A stretch of DNA of 64,000 nucleotides, taken from Hydrogenophilales bacterium. GTDB lineage: Bacteria; Pseudomonadota; Gammaproteobacteria; Burkholderiales; Thiobacteraceae. A model generated the notes under the pieces. The model made no database searches and was not told the origin of the DNA. It saw only the letters and a program-made list of their open reading frames with translations. Position 1 is the first letter of the stretch. Every line of letters begins with the position of its first letter. Where the stretch lies: positions 1-64,000 of the forward strand of contig JACRIU010000052.1 in NCBI GenBank assembly GCA_016235775.1. The letters run 5' to 3'. The position numbers were made by a program, and so were the translations under genes. Shown here piece by piece: positions 9,507 through 17,593 of this stretch.

Positions 9507-10091
9507 ATGAAAAAAATAACAATAACCCCCGGCGACGCCCTGATCATCGTGGATGTGCAAAATGATTTCCTGCCTGGCGGCAGCCTAGCGGTGAAACACG
9601 GCGAAGAAGTGGTCCCCGTGCTAAACCACTATATCGCGTTATTCCAGGCCAAAGGCTTGCCGATCTTCGCTACCCGCGATTGGCACCCGGCCAATCATTG
9701 CTCCTTTCAAGCGCAGGGCGGCATGTGGCCGCCGCACTGCATCGCCAGCACGCCAGGCGCCGCTTTTGCCGCTCAACTGGATTTGCCGCCTGACGCCCGC
9801 ATCATCTCCAAGGCCACGACGCCGGATAAAGATGCCTATTCCGGTTTCGAGGAGACGGAGCTGGATAGCCTGCTGCGCGCCGCTGGCGTGCGAAGAATAT
9901 TCGTCGGTGGTTTAGCGACCGAGTATTGCGTGCTGAACACGGTTAAGGACGCACGCCTGCACAACTACCCCACTTTTTTGCTGGACGATGCGGTGCGCGC
10001 CGTCAATGTGCATCCGGCAGATCAACGGCTCGCGCTGGAGGAAATGCTGCGCCTGGGGGCGGAGCCGACCGGGATCGAGGCGCTTGAATGA
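9507..10091 (+). CDS. pncA: Nicotinamidase / isochorismatase-like hydrolase
   Basis: ALIIVDVQNDFLPGGSLAV, ATRDWHPANH, VGGLATEYCVLNTVKDA; ATG at 9507 preferred because the upstream ORF extension lies in a repeat. Confidence 0.9.
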   Translation: MKKITITPGDALIIVDVQNDFLPGGSLAVKHGEEVVPVLNHYIALFQAKGLPIFATRDWHPANHCSFQAQGGMWPPHCIASTPGAAFAAQLDLPPDARIISKATTPDKDAYSGFEETELDSLLRAAGVRRIFVGGLATEYCVLNTVKDARLHNYPTFLLDDAVRAVNVHPADQRLALEEMLRLGAEPTGIEALE

Positions 10092-11425
10092 TCAACCCGC
10101 TTGCAAGCCCGCTGCTGGCGGATCTGTATGAATACACCATGCTGCAAAGCTATCTTGAGCACGGCATGGAACAGACCGCGGTGTTTGAATTTTTTGTGCG
10201 CAAGCTTCCGCCGGGCCGCAATTATATGGTCGCCGCCGGCCTGGAGCAGGCGTTGGTGTTCCTCGAGAACTTGGCATTCTCAACCGAAGAGTTGGATTGG
10301 CTTGCGCAGCGCTTTCCACCGCCTGTCATTCACTACCTGAAAAACTTCCGCTTCACGGGCGACGTCCATGCCATGGCGGAAGGAACTATATTTTTTCCAA
10401 ACGAGCCCATTCTGCGCGTGACCGCGCCGATGCCGCAGGCACAGCTAGTGGAGTCGCGGCTCATGAACCTGCTCAACTTTGAAACGCTGATCGCCACCAA
10501 AGCGGCTCGCTCGGTGCTCACCGCGCCGGATAAACTGCTGGTCGATTTCGGTTTGCGCCGGGCGCATGGCGCAGAGGCGGGCCTGCTCGCTGCGCGCGCC
10601 AGCTACCTGGCCGGGTTCACGGGCACCGCCACCGTGTTGGCGGGGCTGCTCTACGACATCCCCGTGTTTGGCACCATGGCCCATTCTTTCGTGCAGGCGC
10701 ATGACGATGAATCGCTCGCATTCGAACATTTCGCCCGCACCCACCCGAGCAACACCACGCTACTCATCGATACCTATGACACCGAAGCTGCCGCGAGCAA
10801 AGTAGTGCTGCTTGTCCCTAAACTTCGCGCGCAAGGAATCAAGATTAAGGCAGTGCGCATCGATAGCGGCGATTTGGCAGAACACGCGCGGCGGGTGCGG
10901 CGCATTCTCGATCAAGGCGGTCTGCAAGATGTCACCATCTTTGCCAGCGGCAGCCTGGATGAATATCAATTGCACGCCATGCTCTCATCGGGTGCGCCGA
11001 TCGATGGGTTCGGCATCGGCACCGCGCTCGATACATCCAGCGACGCACCCGCGCTCGACTGCGCCTATAAATTGCAGGAATACGCAGGACGGCCCCGCCG
11101 CAAGCGCTCGGAAGGAAAGGCAACCTGGCCGGGCAGAAAGCAGGTGTATCGCAACTACACCAGCGATGGTCAGATGGCGGGAGATGTATTGGCGTTGGCG
11201 GAACACGACACCCACCAGGGCGAAGCCCTCATCCATCCAATAATGCGCGCCGGTTGCCGGGTGCAAGCGCAAGATACATTAAAAGCGATGCGCCAACGAA
11301 CCCTGGCGGAATACACCCGCCTGCCCGAGACGCTGCGCGGGTTGGATACCGGGCCGGCCTATTGTGTGGTGGTTTCCAGTGCGTTGCAGGAGCTGGCGGG
11401 GGAAGTGGATCGGGGTGCGTTGTGA
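10088..11425 (+). CDS. pncB: Nicotinate phosphoribosyltransferase
   Basis: LLADLYEYTMLQSYL, FGLRRAHG, GTMAHSFVQAHDDESLAFEHFA, VRIDSGDL motifs; overlaps the pncA stop by 4 nt. Confidence 0.9.
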   Translation: MINPLASPLLADLYEYTMLQSYLEHGMEQTAVFEFFVRKLPPGRNYMVAAGLEQALVFLENLAFSTEELDWLAQRFPPPVIHYLKNFRFTGDVHAMAEGTIFFPNEPILRVTAPMPQAQLVESRLMNLLNFETLIATKAARSVLTAPDKLLVDFGLRRAHGAEAGLLAARASYLAGFTGTATVLAGLLYDIPVFGTMAHSFVQAHDDESLAFEHFARTHPSNTTLLIDTYDTEAAASKVVLLVPKLRAQGIKIKAVRIDSGDLAEHARRVRRILDQGGLQDVTIFASGSLDEYQLHAMLSSGAPIDGFGIGTALDTSSDAPALDCAYKLQEYAGRPRRKRSEGKATWPGRKQVYRNYTSDGQMAGDVLALAEHDTHQGEALIHPIMRAGCRVQAQDTLKAMRQRTLAEYTRLPETLRGLDTGPAYCVVVSSALQELAGEVDRGAL

Positions 11426-12205
11426 ACCCACGAATCCAGGGGGCTGGGCTAAATTAGTATTAAGGTGAATCTAGACCCTGCGTTCCGAGGCGATTTAATA
11501 AACGAACCGAACCTTCTACGAGAAAACTATGGATTGCTGCTATGTACTGGGAGCTGCCGGTGACCAATCGGTGAGGACCGGCAGTTATCGACCCGGAACA
11601 GCCATTCACCGCTTGCTGCTCGACCGTCCGTTCAGCAGTGCGAAAGCGGCCACCTATTTCAACTCTCACGTGATTCTTCCTCGGCTAAGAATGGCGAAGG
11701 TTGACTTCGGACACCTATGTCCTAAAGTAAGATGACAATGGCAATCTTGATGCTTCTGACATGGGTTTCCCATTTTTGTCGCGCAATGATCGGATTGGCA
11801 TAGCCGGCCGCTGCCGTTGGCGAGGCTTAAGGTGAAGAAGGGCGAGATGACAACGCCCCCTTGAGTAGCTGGCAAAATGGGCCACCACCGGGTGGCACAA
11901 GCTCATCGCCGGCCGACGGCGAACTCAAGCGGGAAGACGACGCCATCGTCTATGTCTAGCCCAGTGCGTGCGAGAGGGAGATCGAACTCCCTCAGGTGGT
12001 GTCGTCGCCACGGGTGAGGGCGGCACATGGAGGATGTCGGCGATGTTTGACACGTTCCTGTCGGTCATTCAAACACGGATAGGGTGTCGTGTTATGGAGC
12101 CAAAAGGGGCGTGGTTGTTCACTTCATCGAGCCTGCCCCCATCTATTATTGGCCCGCTGATCCTTGCCCCTTTCAATATCAACGTCCAGTTTGGAGCGAA
12201 ATAAA

Positions 12206-15200
12206 ATGAACACAAATCGCGTTTTCGGAAGAGTTCTGGTAATCGAAACAAACGTGGGTGTCCCGAACGTCCAAGTGGTCATCTACGACGTGGACCCAAC
12301 CTGCGCCCAGAACTTCGTTTCTAGTCTGGGAATTCCTCAAACCGGGGTTGCGACTGCCGACCGTTTGGGTTCCGTGCTCACCGACGCTCAAGGTGCTTTT
12401 GAACTGACTTTCGATGACGAAATCTTTGCCGCCCGTGACCCGGAAGGCCGGCCGGACCTTGTGCTCGTGGTTCTGGCTCCGGAAGACAGTCGGAGCGCCA
12501 AGGATCCCTCCACGCCTCCCCCGGACAGCCGCGTCCTGCTTGTCTCGCATGTGCCCCGCGTCAATGCCGGCCGGACGGAGGCCTACGTTCTGCGAATCGC
12601 CGCGGAGACCCTGAGGAAGCATCACATCCCATTTTCGGGTCCGGGCGCAGACCATGATGTCGTGGCCAAGGCAAAACGGCTCACCGATTCCTATGCCGAG
12701 CAGGACCTCCTTGAAAAAACCGTGCAAACGGCATTGGGTCCTAGACGAAAAGAGCAACTTCAGCGCAAAGAGGCGACCTCCCAAAAGGCGAAGCGGTTCG
12801 TTGAAAGTTTGAGTGCTGCGCCTGCCAAAGCCCGGGGCCAGAAAACTTTTCTCACGCGGGGAGGCGATCTTGCATCAGCGCAGCGAGAAGCCATGGAGCG
12901 TGGCCTTTACGCTATGAAAAACGCCGTTGGTTCCGACAAGGTGTTGCTAGATATTACGAGCGCGGACTTTACCAAAGCGGACGTGGACACCGCCATGCTG
13001 TTGAAGGGGGGTACTACTAAGATCCAACTGGATCGTGCGCAGATTTGTCAGCTCCTCCACCAGCGCAGGGACGGCGTAGCAATGGTGCGGATTCGTAACC
13101 TGCTCGATGCCAAGAAAGAAGAGGCCAGAGAGCGAGCGCGGCTCGCGGCCGCGACGGGCCCCGCGGTGGTCCCGCCATCCGACGGCGGCACGCCACCCTC
13201 ACCCGGCGACGCGCCGGGTGCTGCCGACACCGTGCGAGCGGGAGTGCTCGGACAACTCGCAGAATTGACTGCCCCGGCGCCCAACCCCGCCGGCTCGATT
13301 GAAGAACTGGCAGCGCGACTTACTGGTGTTGTGCTTCCTTCCGGCCCCGCTGACGTGACTGCGTTCCACGACTTCCACCAGCTCCAGATTGCGTTCGAGC
13401 ATGTGTGGACGGAAGCCTTTGACGAGAGACTCAAGGGCCGCGTGCACGAGCTCTACGAGTCCATTGTGAAGCTTCACGAGGAGTTCGGAGTCCCACTCGA
13501 CCTGCCTGTAGAAGCTGCGGAGCAGGATGCGTTGATCGACTTCTTGAACCGCGTTAGCGGCCAGGTAGAGGCGATGGGAGAGGGGGCTCCAGATGCGGTG
13601 AAATTAAGGCTTCCCTCCGCCGTAGCGATATGGCACCTGTTTAGCCTAATCCAGCAGGCTAAACTGGAGGACATCGCTGAAGAGTTAAACGACCTAATGC
13701 AATTTAGGTCAGGGCTTACCGAAGGTCAAATTAGATATCGGCTAGATCGTCAGGGAACGATCTTGGCTCAAGCTCACGCGATCATCTCCAGTCCGGCTGG
13801 AAGCGCGGGACGGGTATTGCGCTTATTGGACGAGACACGCAAGCAGCTGACCGAACCATACTCATTCCACTACTTCGCTCCCAACAGCGTGAATTTCGGC
13901 ATCCTGCTCACCTACCGTCAGAAGTGGGAACCGCTCACCTATCAGGTCGGCGATCTGGTAGGGACGATTCCCATGACGCCCGGTGAAGTGCGCAAATACT
14001 CCACCCAAACGATCATCAAGCGCACCCGCTCGCAAAAAGAGCTGGAGAAGGCGCTCTCGTCGAGGAGCGGTGAATCGTCCATGACCCAGCGGGCAGATGC
14101 TGAAATCACCGCCAAAGCATCGGCCTCCACAAATTTCAAAAGCACGTCCCAGGGATCGTTTGACATCGGGATCGGGTCACTCGCCGCGTCTGCGGAGTTC
14201 GTATTTAACCAGGCGCAAGAATCGGCGCGAGTGAAGAAAGACTTCCGTGAGGCGGTGGTCAAGGCGGCGCAAGAATACAAGCAGGAGCGGGCGCTGGAAA
14301 TCCAGACTACTGACGAAATGACTACCGATTCGAGTACGTCGGGCGAGCTGCACAATCCCAACAATGAATTGACGGTCACGTATCTGCTCTACGAACTGGA
14401 GCGGCAATACCATATCTCCGAGCGCATTCATCGGGTCATGCCCGTGATCCTCGTCGCACAGGATGTGCCTGCGCCGAATGAAATCACCGAGTCGTGGTTG
14501 CTTGCAAATGAATGGATCCTCCGCCGAGTATTGCTGGACGATGGCCTGCAACCCGCGCTCGGCAAGTTGAAGGAAAGCTTCGCCGGAGATGAATTGGGCG
14601 TAAGCATCAAGCGGGCGAACTGGGAGACGCAGCGGCGCGTGGTGGAAAAACTTGAAGCGACCGTTTCGGATTTGCTTTCCGTGCGGGACACCCTGCGCGT
14701 CGGGTTGGTGAGCAGCGAAGAGTCTCGCGCCCGGGCTGCGGCCGCTGAGGATGCCCAAGGTTGGTTCTCCGATCTCGCGGAGGATCTGGTGAGCGGTGAT
14801 CCCGATGAAATGAGCCGAGACGTGCTCGACGCGCGAGTAAAGAGTATTCAAAAGCAACTGGATTACTTGCAGGAATCGTTGACCGACTCTCAAAAGCAAC
14901 TTGCGACCGCGCGTGAGGCTTTGGATTCCGCCACCAGGGCGTATACCGAGGCGATAGAGAACCAGACCAATCGGCGCGTGGCGATCGACCAACTGCGGGT
15001 GCATGTAAAGGAGAACATTCTCTATTACATGCAAGCCATCTGGGACCACGAACCGCCCGACCAGCGGTTCTTCCGGCTTTATTACCAGGATGTGGAGCTG
15101 CCCGAGACCAGTACCACGGACATCAGTGCGTTCGGCATCCGGCGGGCGACGCCCGAGGAGATCGCGCGCGGCGTGCCGACTGTGCGACGGGGCAGAGAGT

Positions 15201-15799
15201 TTTACGTAATCGAGGGTTGGACCCCGCCGGCGCCGGGCCACCACGGGGTGACAAAGAAACTGGTCGAGATTGCCGATCTGGATCGGCCGCTGGGCTACAA
15301 AGGCAACTACATCATCTTCCCGCTGAAGACCTGCGTCTACCTCACCGAGTTCATGATGCGGCAGTTCATCGACAACTACTTCGGAGTCCGGGACCCGGAT
15401 GAGGATTCGAACTTCACAACGGATGAATTGCTCGACTATGTCGAAGCTGTCTGGCATGACCCGGCCATCAGCCTGACCGACGCCGAGCGGGAAGCGCTGC
15501 ACGCGCTCGTCCTCGATCGCATCCGGGAACCCAGGCGCGATACTGACCTAGTCGTGGTGCCGACCGGGCAGATTTACATTGAGGCATTGCTGGGTAGCCA
15601 TCCACTGCTGGAGCAGTTCAAACTCATCCATCGTGCCTACGACACGGGCAAGGCCCGGGCCGAGCTGAGGCAGGCGGAACTGGAGAACCTGCGTCGTGCG
15701 GCGCGGTTGCTCGCGGAGACGCCAGATCTGAGCGATCCAGATATTGACAAGCAAGTGAGAGTCGAGGGCGTGTCGAGTGTCGTGGTGGATCCGGACTAG
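12206..15799 (+). CDS. Large uncharacterised protein (~1198 aa): transthyretin/carboxypeptidase-regulatory-like N-terminus, coiled-coil middle
   Basis: Uninterrupted 3.6 kb ORF; ATG at 12206 with upstream ggag; N-terminus RVFGRVLVIETNVGVPNVQVVIYDVDP...SVLTDAQGAFELTF resembles TTR-like beta-sandwich; coiled-coil stretch SIQKQLDYLQESLTDSQKQLATAREAL. Confidence 0.85.
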   Translation: MNTNRVFGRVLVIETNVGVPNVQVVIYDVDPTCAQNFVSSLGIPQTGVATADRLGSVLTDAQGAFELTFDDEIFAARDPEGRPDLVLVVLAPEDSRSAKDPSTPPPDSRVLLVSHVPRVNAGRTEAYVLRIAAETLRKHHIPFSGPGADHDVVAKAKRLTDSYAEQDLLEKTVQTALGPRRKEQLQRKEATSQKAKRFVESLSAAPAKARGQKTFLTRGGDLASAQREAMERGLYAMKNAVGSDKVLLDITSADFTKADVDTAMLLKGGTTKIQLDRAQICQLLHQRRDGVAMVRIRNLLDAKKEEARERARLAAATGPAVVPPSDGGTPPSPGDAPGAADTVRAGVLGQLAELTAPAPNPAGSIEELAARLTGVVLPSGPADVTAFHDFHQLQIAFEHVWTEAFDERLKGRVHELYESIVKLHEEFGVPLDLPVEAAEQDALIDFLNRVSGQVEAMGEGAPDAVKLRLPSAVAIWHLFSLIQQAKLEDIAEELNDLMQFRSGLTEGQIRYRLDRQGTILAQAHAIISSPAGSAGRVLRLLDETRKQLTEPYSFHYFAPNSVNFGILLTYRQKWEPLTYQVGDLVGTIPMTPGEVRKYSTQTIIKRTRSQKELEKALSSRSGESSMTQRADAEITAKASASTNFKSTSQGSFDIGIGSLAASAEFVFNQAQESARVKKDFREAVVKAAQEYKQERALEIQTTDEMTTDSSTSGELHNPNNELTVTYLLYELERQYHISERIHRVMPVILVAQDVPAPNEITESWLLANEWILRRVLLDDGLQPALGKLKESFAGDELGVSIKRANWETQRRVVEKLEATVSDLLSVRDTLRVGLVSSEESRARAAAAEDAQGWFSDLAEDLVSGDPDEMSRDVLDARVKSIQKQLDYLQESLTDSQKQLATAREALDSATRAYTEAIENQTNRRVAIDQLRVHVKENILYYMQAIWDHEPPDQRFFRLYYQDVELPETSTTDISAFGIRRATPEEIARGVPTVRRGREFYVIEGWTPPAPGHHGVTKKLVEIADLDRPLGYKGNYIIFPLKTCVYLTEFMMRQFIDNYFGVRDPDEDSNFTTDELLDYVEAVWHDPAISLTDAEREALHALVLDRIREPRRDTDLVVVPTGQIYIEALLGSHPLLEQFKLIHRAYDTGKARAELRQAELENLRRAARLLAETPDLSDPDIDKQVRVEGVSSVVVDPD

Positions 15800-15816
15800 C
15801 ACCGAGGACTTTTGCC

Positions 15817-17433
15817 ATGGGTGACGAGAGAGATCGCCAGCGAACCCGGATGAACCGGGAGATTGTCCCTACGGCGCGCGGTCGTGATGAGGAGCTTGAC
15901 CGCGCACTCCTGGCTCAACTCCAACGCTTGCGCGCACCCACGCCACAACCGCCTTTGCCGCCTGTTCAGATAGCAGACCGTGCAACGGAGGGGCAGCGTG
16001 CGACGACTGCGGAGACCACCCCGATTGCAGGGCGCAGAGCGCGGCGCCCGACTCGCTCGCAGCAACCTGCATCTGCAGTTTCACTCGCATCGCAAAGAAG
16101 TGATTCCCAAGCCGCTACCAGCGGGGGCGAACTGCCTGTACAACCTCCGTCGTATTTCGATTCCCGAATCGAACAGTTGCGACAACAGATTAACGTCCAA
16201 AAAAGTCAGGCTCGGTTGGGTGCGCCGCGCTCCGAAGCGCGTGCAACCCCATCAAATCAAGATGAAGAGAGTAGCCGGTTGTCGGGCCAAAGGTCCATGC
16301 TTGGCGGTTTAACTCGTTCAGGAATCGCGCAGGAGCGACGACGCCTCATAGAAGCAAGGGAAACAGAACTCAGAGAAGCACTTGGGCAAGCGCAGGCCGC
16401 AGTGCTCACACAGCGAATGAGGGGTCTTGCCGGGATTCCAGTTCCGCGAGCACCTTCCCTGCAATTTTGGGGCGGATTCGGAGATGCTGTGGGCGCAGAA
16501 TACATTCTGGGCCTAGTTGAGATGCTTGTCCCGTTAATTCCTTTCGCAGGAGATTTGATAGACGCGATTGAAGCTACATCTGGAAGAAGCTGGCTACTTC
16601 AAGAACGATTGAGCGTCGCTGATCGTGCAATGGCTGGCGGGGGAGTGGCGCTCACGCTCATTCCATTAGCCGGAAGAATTGTCAGAGCTGGCCGAACTGA
16701 AACCGAAATAACAGCAAGAATTGCACGGCGTCTTGGCCGCACTGATGAGACGTTGAGTGAGGTTTTGCGGCGACTCGCTCGCACCCATTCAGCCCCACAC
16801 GTGGTGGAGGAAGCCCTTCGTCGGGCACTCGCACATGAACCGCTCACTGGGGCTCACATTCAAGCCTTGGAGGAATTCATTCATGCACTTGAGCCGCTCG
16901 CCACAACGCGAAGACTTTCCCGTCCCTCGATTCGCGCTCTTGCAAGGGGAATGCACAGAGGATGGGAAATAATCGAGGGGGTCAGGAGATTCAACACGAC
17001 GGCGCTCTTTTCGAAACTTGAACGACTCTGGAGCAGGGGGCGCCATTCTGTATACCTAACTCGCGCCAACCAACTTGTTGGAACGCATGAGAGCTTGCTC
17101 GCTTTTCGCAGAGCTCATCCAGAGTATGCTGGTTGGCACAGTCATCACGTCATCGAGGAAGTACATCTAAGCAACCTGGGAGTTCGCAATAACTTCCCTG
17201 GTCGCGGCGAACTGCCGTGCGTCTTGCTACCTCCGCGACAACATTCGCAACGATTGAGAAGTATGCTGGGGCAGTTGGATAGTCTGCAACCATCTAGTGC
17301 GCGCGAGCTTTATATGGATTATGGGCGAGTCTATCGCCTCCTACTTGACGACTATTCCGGTGGGACAGGGACGGCGCAAGAATTGGTGGACATCGTTGCC
17401 GACATGCTGGAAATAGACTTAGTTCACCGCTAG
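15817..17433 (+). CDS. Putative polymorphic toxin: PT-TG-like pre-toxin segment plus C-terminal HNH-like nuclease motif
   Basis: VPLIPFAGDLIDAIEATSGRSWLLQERLSVADRAMAGGGVALTLIPLAGRIVRAG (PT-TG-like) and C-terminal GWHSHHVIEEVHLSNLGV...LPCVLLPPRQHSQRL (HHxxE/HNH-like). Confidence 0.7.
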   Translation: MGDERDRQRTRMNREIVPTARGRDEELDRALLAQLQRLRAPTPQPPLPPVQIADRATEGQRATTAETTPIAGRRARRPTRSQQPASAVSLASQRSDSQAATSGGELPVQPPSYFDSRIEQLRQQINVQKSQARLGAPRSEARATPSNQDEESSRLSGQRSMLGGLTRSGIAQERRRLIEARETELREALGQAQAAVLTQRMRGLAGIPVPRAPSLQFWGGFGDAVGAEYILGLVEMLVPLIPFAGDLIDAIEATSGRSWLLQERLSVADRAMAGGGVALTLIPLAGRIVRAGRTETEITARIARRLGRTDETLSEVLRRLARTHSAPHVVEEALRRALAHEPLTGAHIQALEEFIHALEPLATTRRLSRPSIRALARGMHRGWEIIEGVRRFNTTALFSKLERLWSRGRHSVYLTRANQLVGTHESLLAFRRAHPEYAGWHSHHVIEEVHLSNLGVRNNFPGRGELPCVLLPPRQHSQRLRSMLGQLDSLQPSSARELYMDYGRVYRLLLDDYSGGTGTAQELVDIVADMLEIDLVHR

Positions 17434-17470
17434 AGAGCTTGCGCGTGCTTATGGGCGGATTCAGCAGAAA

Positions 17471-17545
17471 TAAAGTGACAGATTTATTTTTTTGTCATTG
17501 ATCGGCGTGCCGTACGGGGGGGCAATAAATCTGTCCCCTTTTTTG
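17471..17545. repeat. Inverted-repeat element in the gap between two island genes
   Basis: Perfect 11-bp arms ACAGATTTATT (17478-17488) / AATAAATCTGT (17524-17534) followed by CCCCTTTTTT. Confidence 0.6.
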
Positions 17546-17593
17546 GGTCCGATAATTCGCGCGTCTATAACAGCTTGTGCCAGGAGGTGAACC

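Noticed and set aside
12164-12205. Upstream start (12164) for the large island protein
   Set aside because: ATG at 12206 has a better RBS (ggagcg) and begins the TTR-like domain; the extension looks non-coding.
14177-15502. 441-aa antisense ORF within the large island gene
   Set aside because: Opposite a longer ORF with good RBS and coherent domain-like sequence; antisense composition looks like a shadow.
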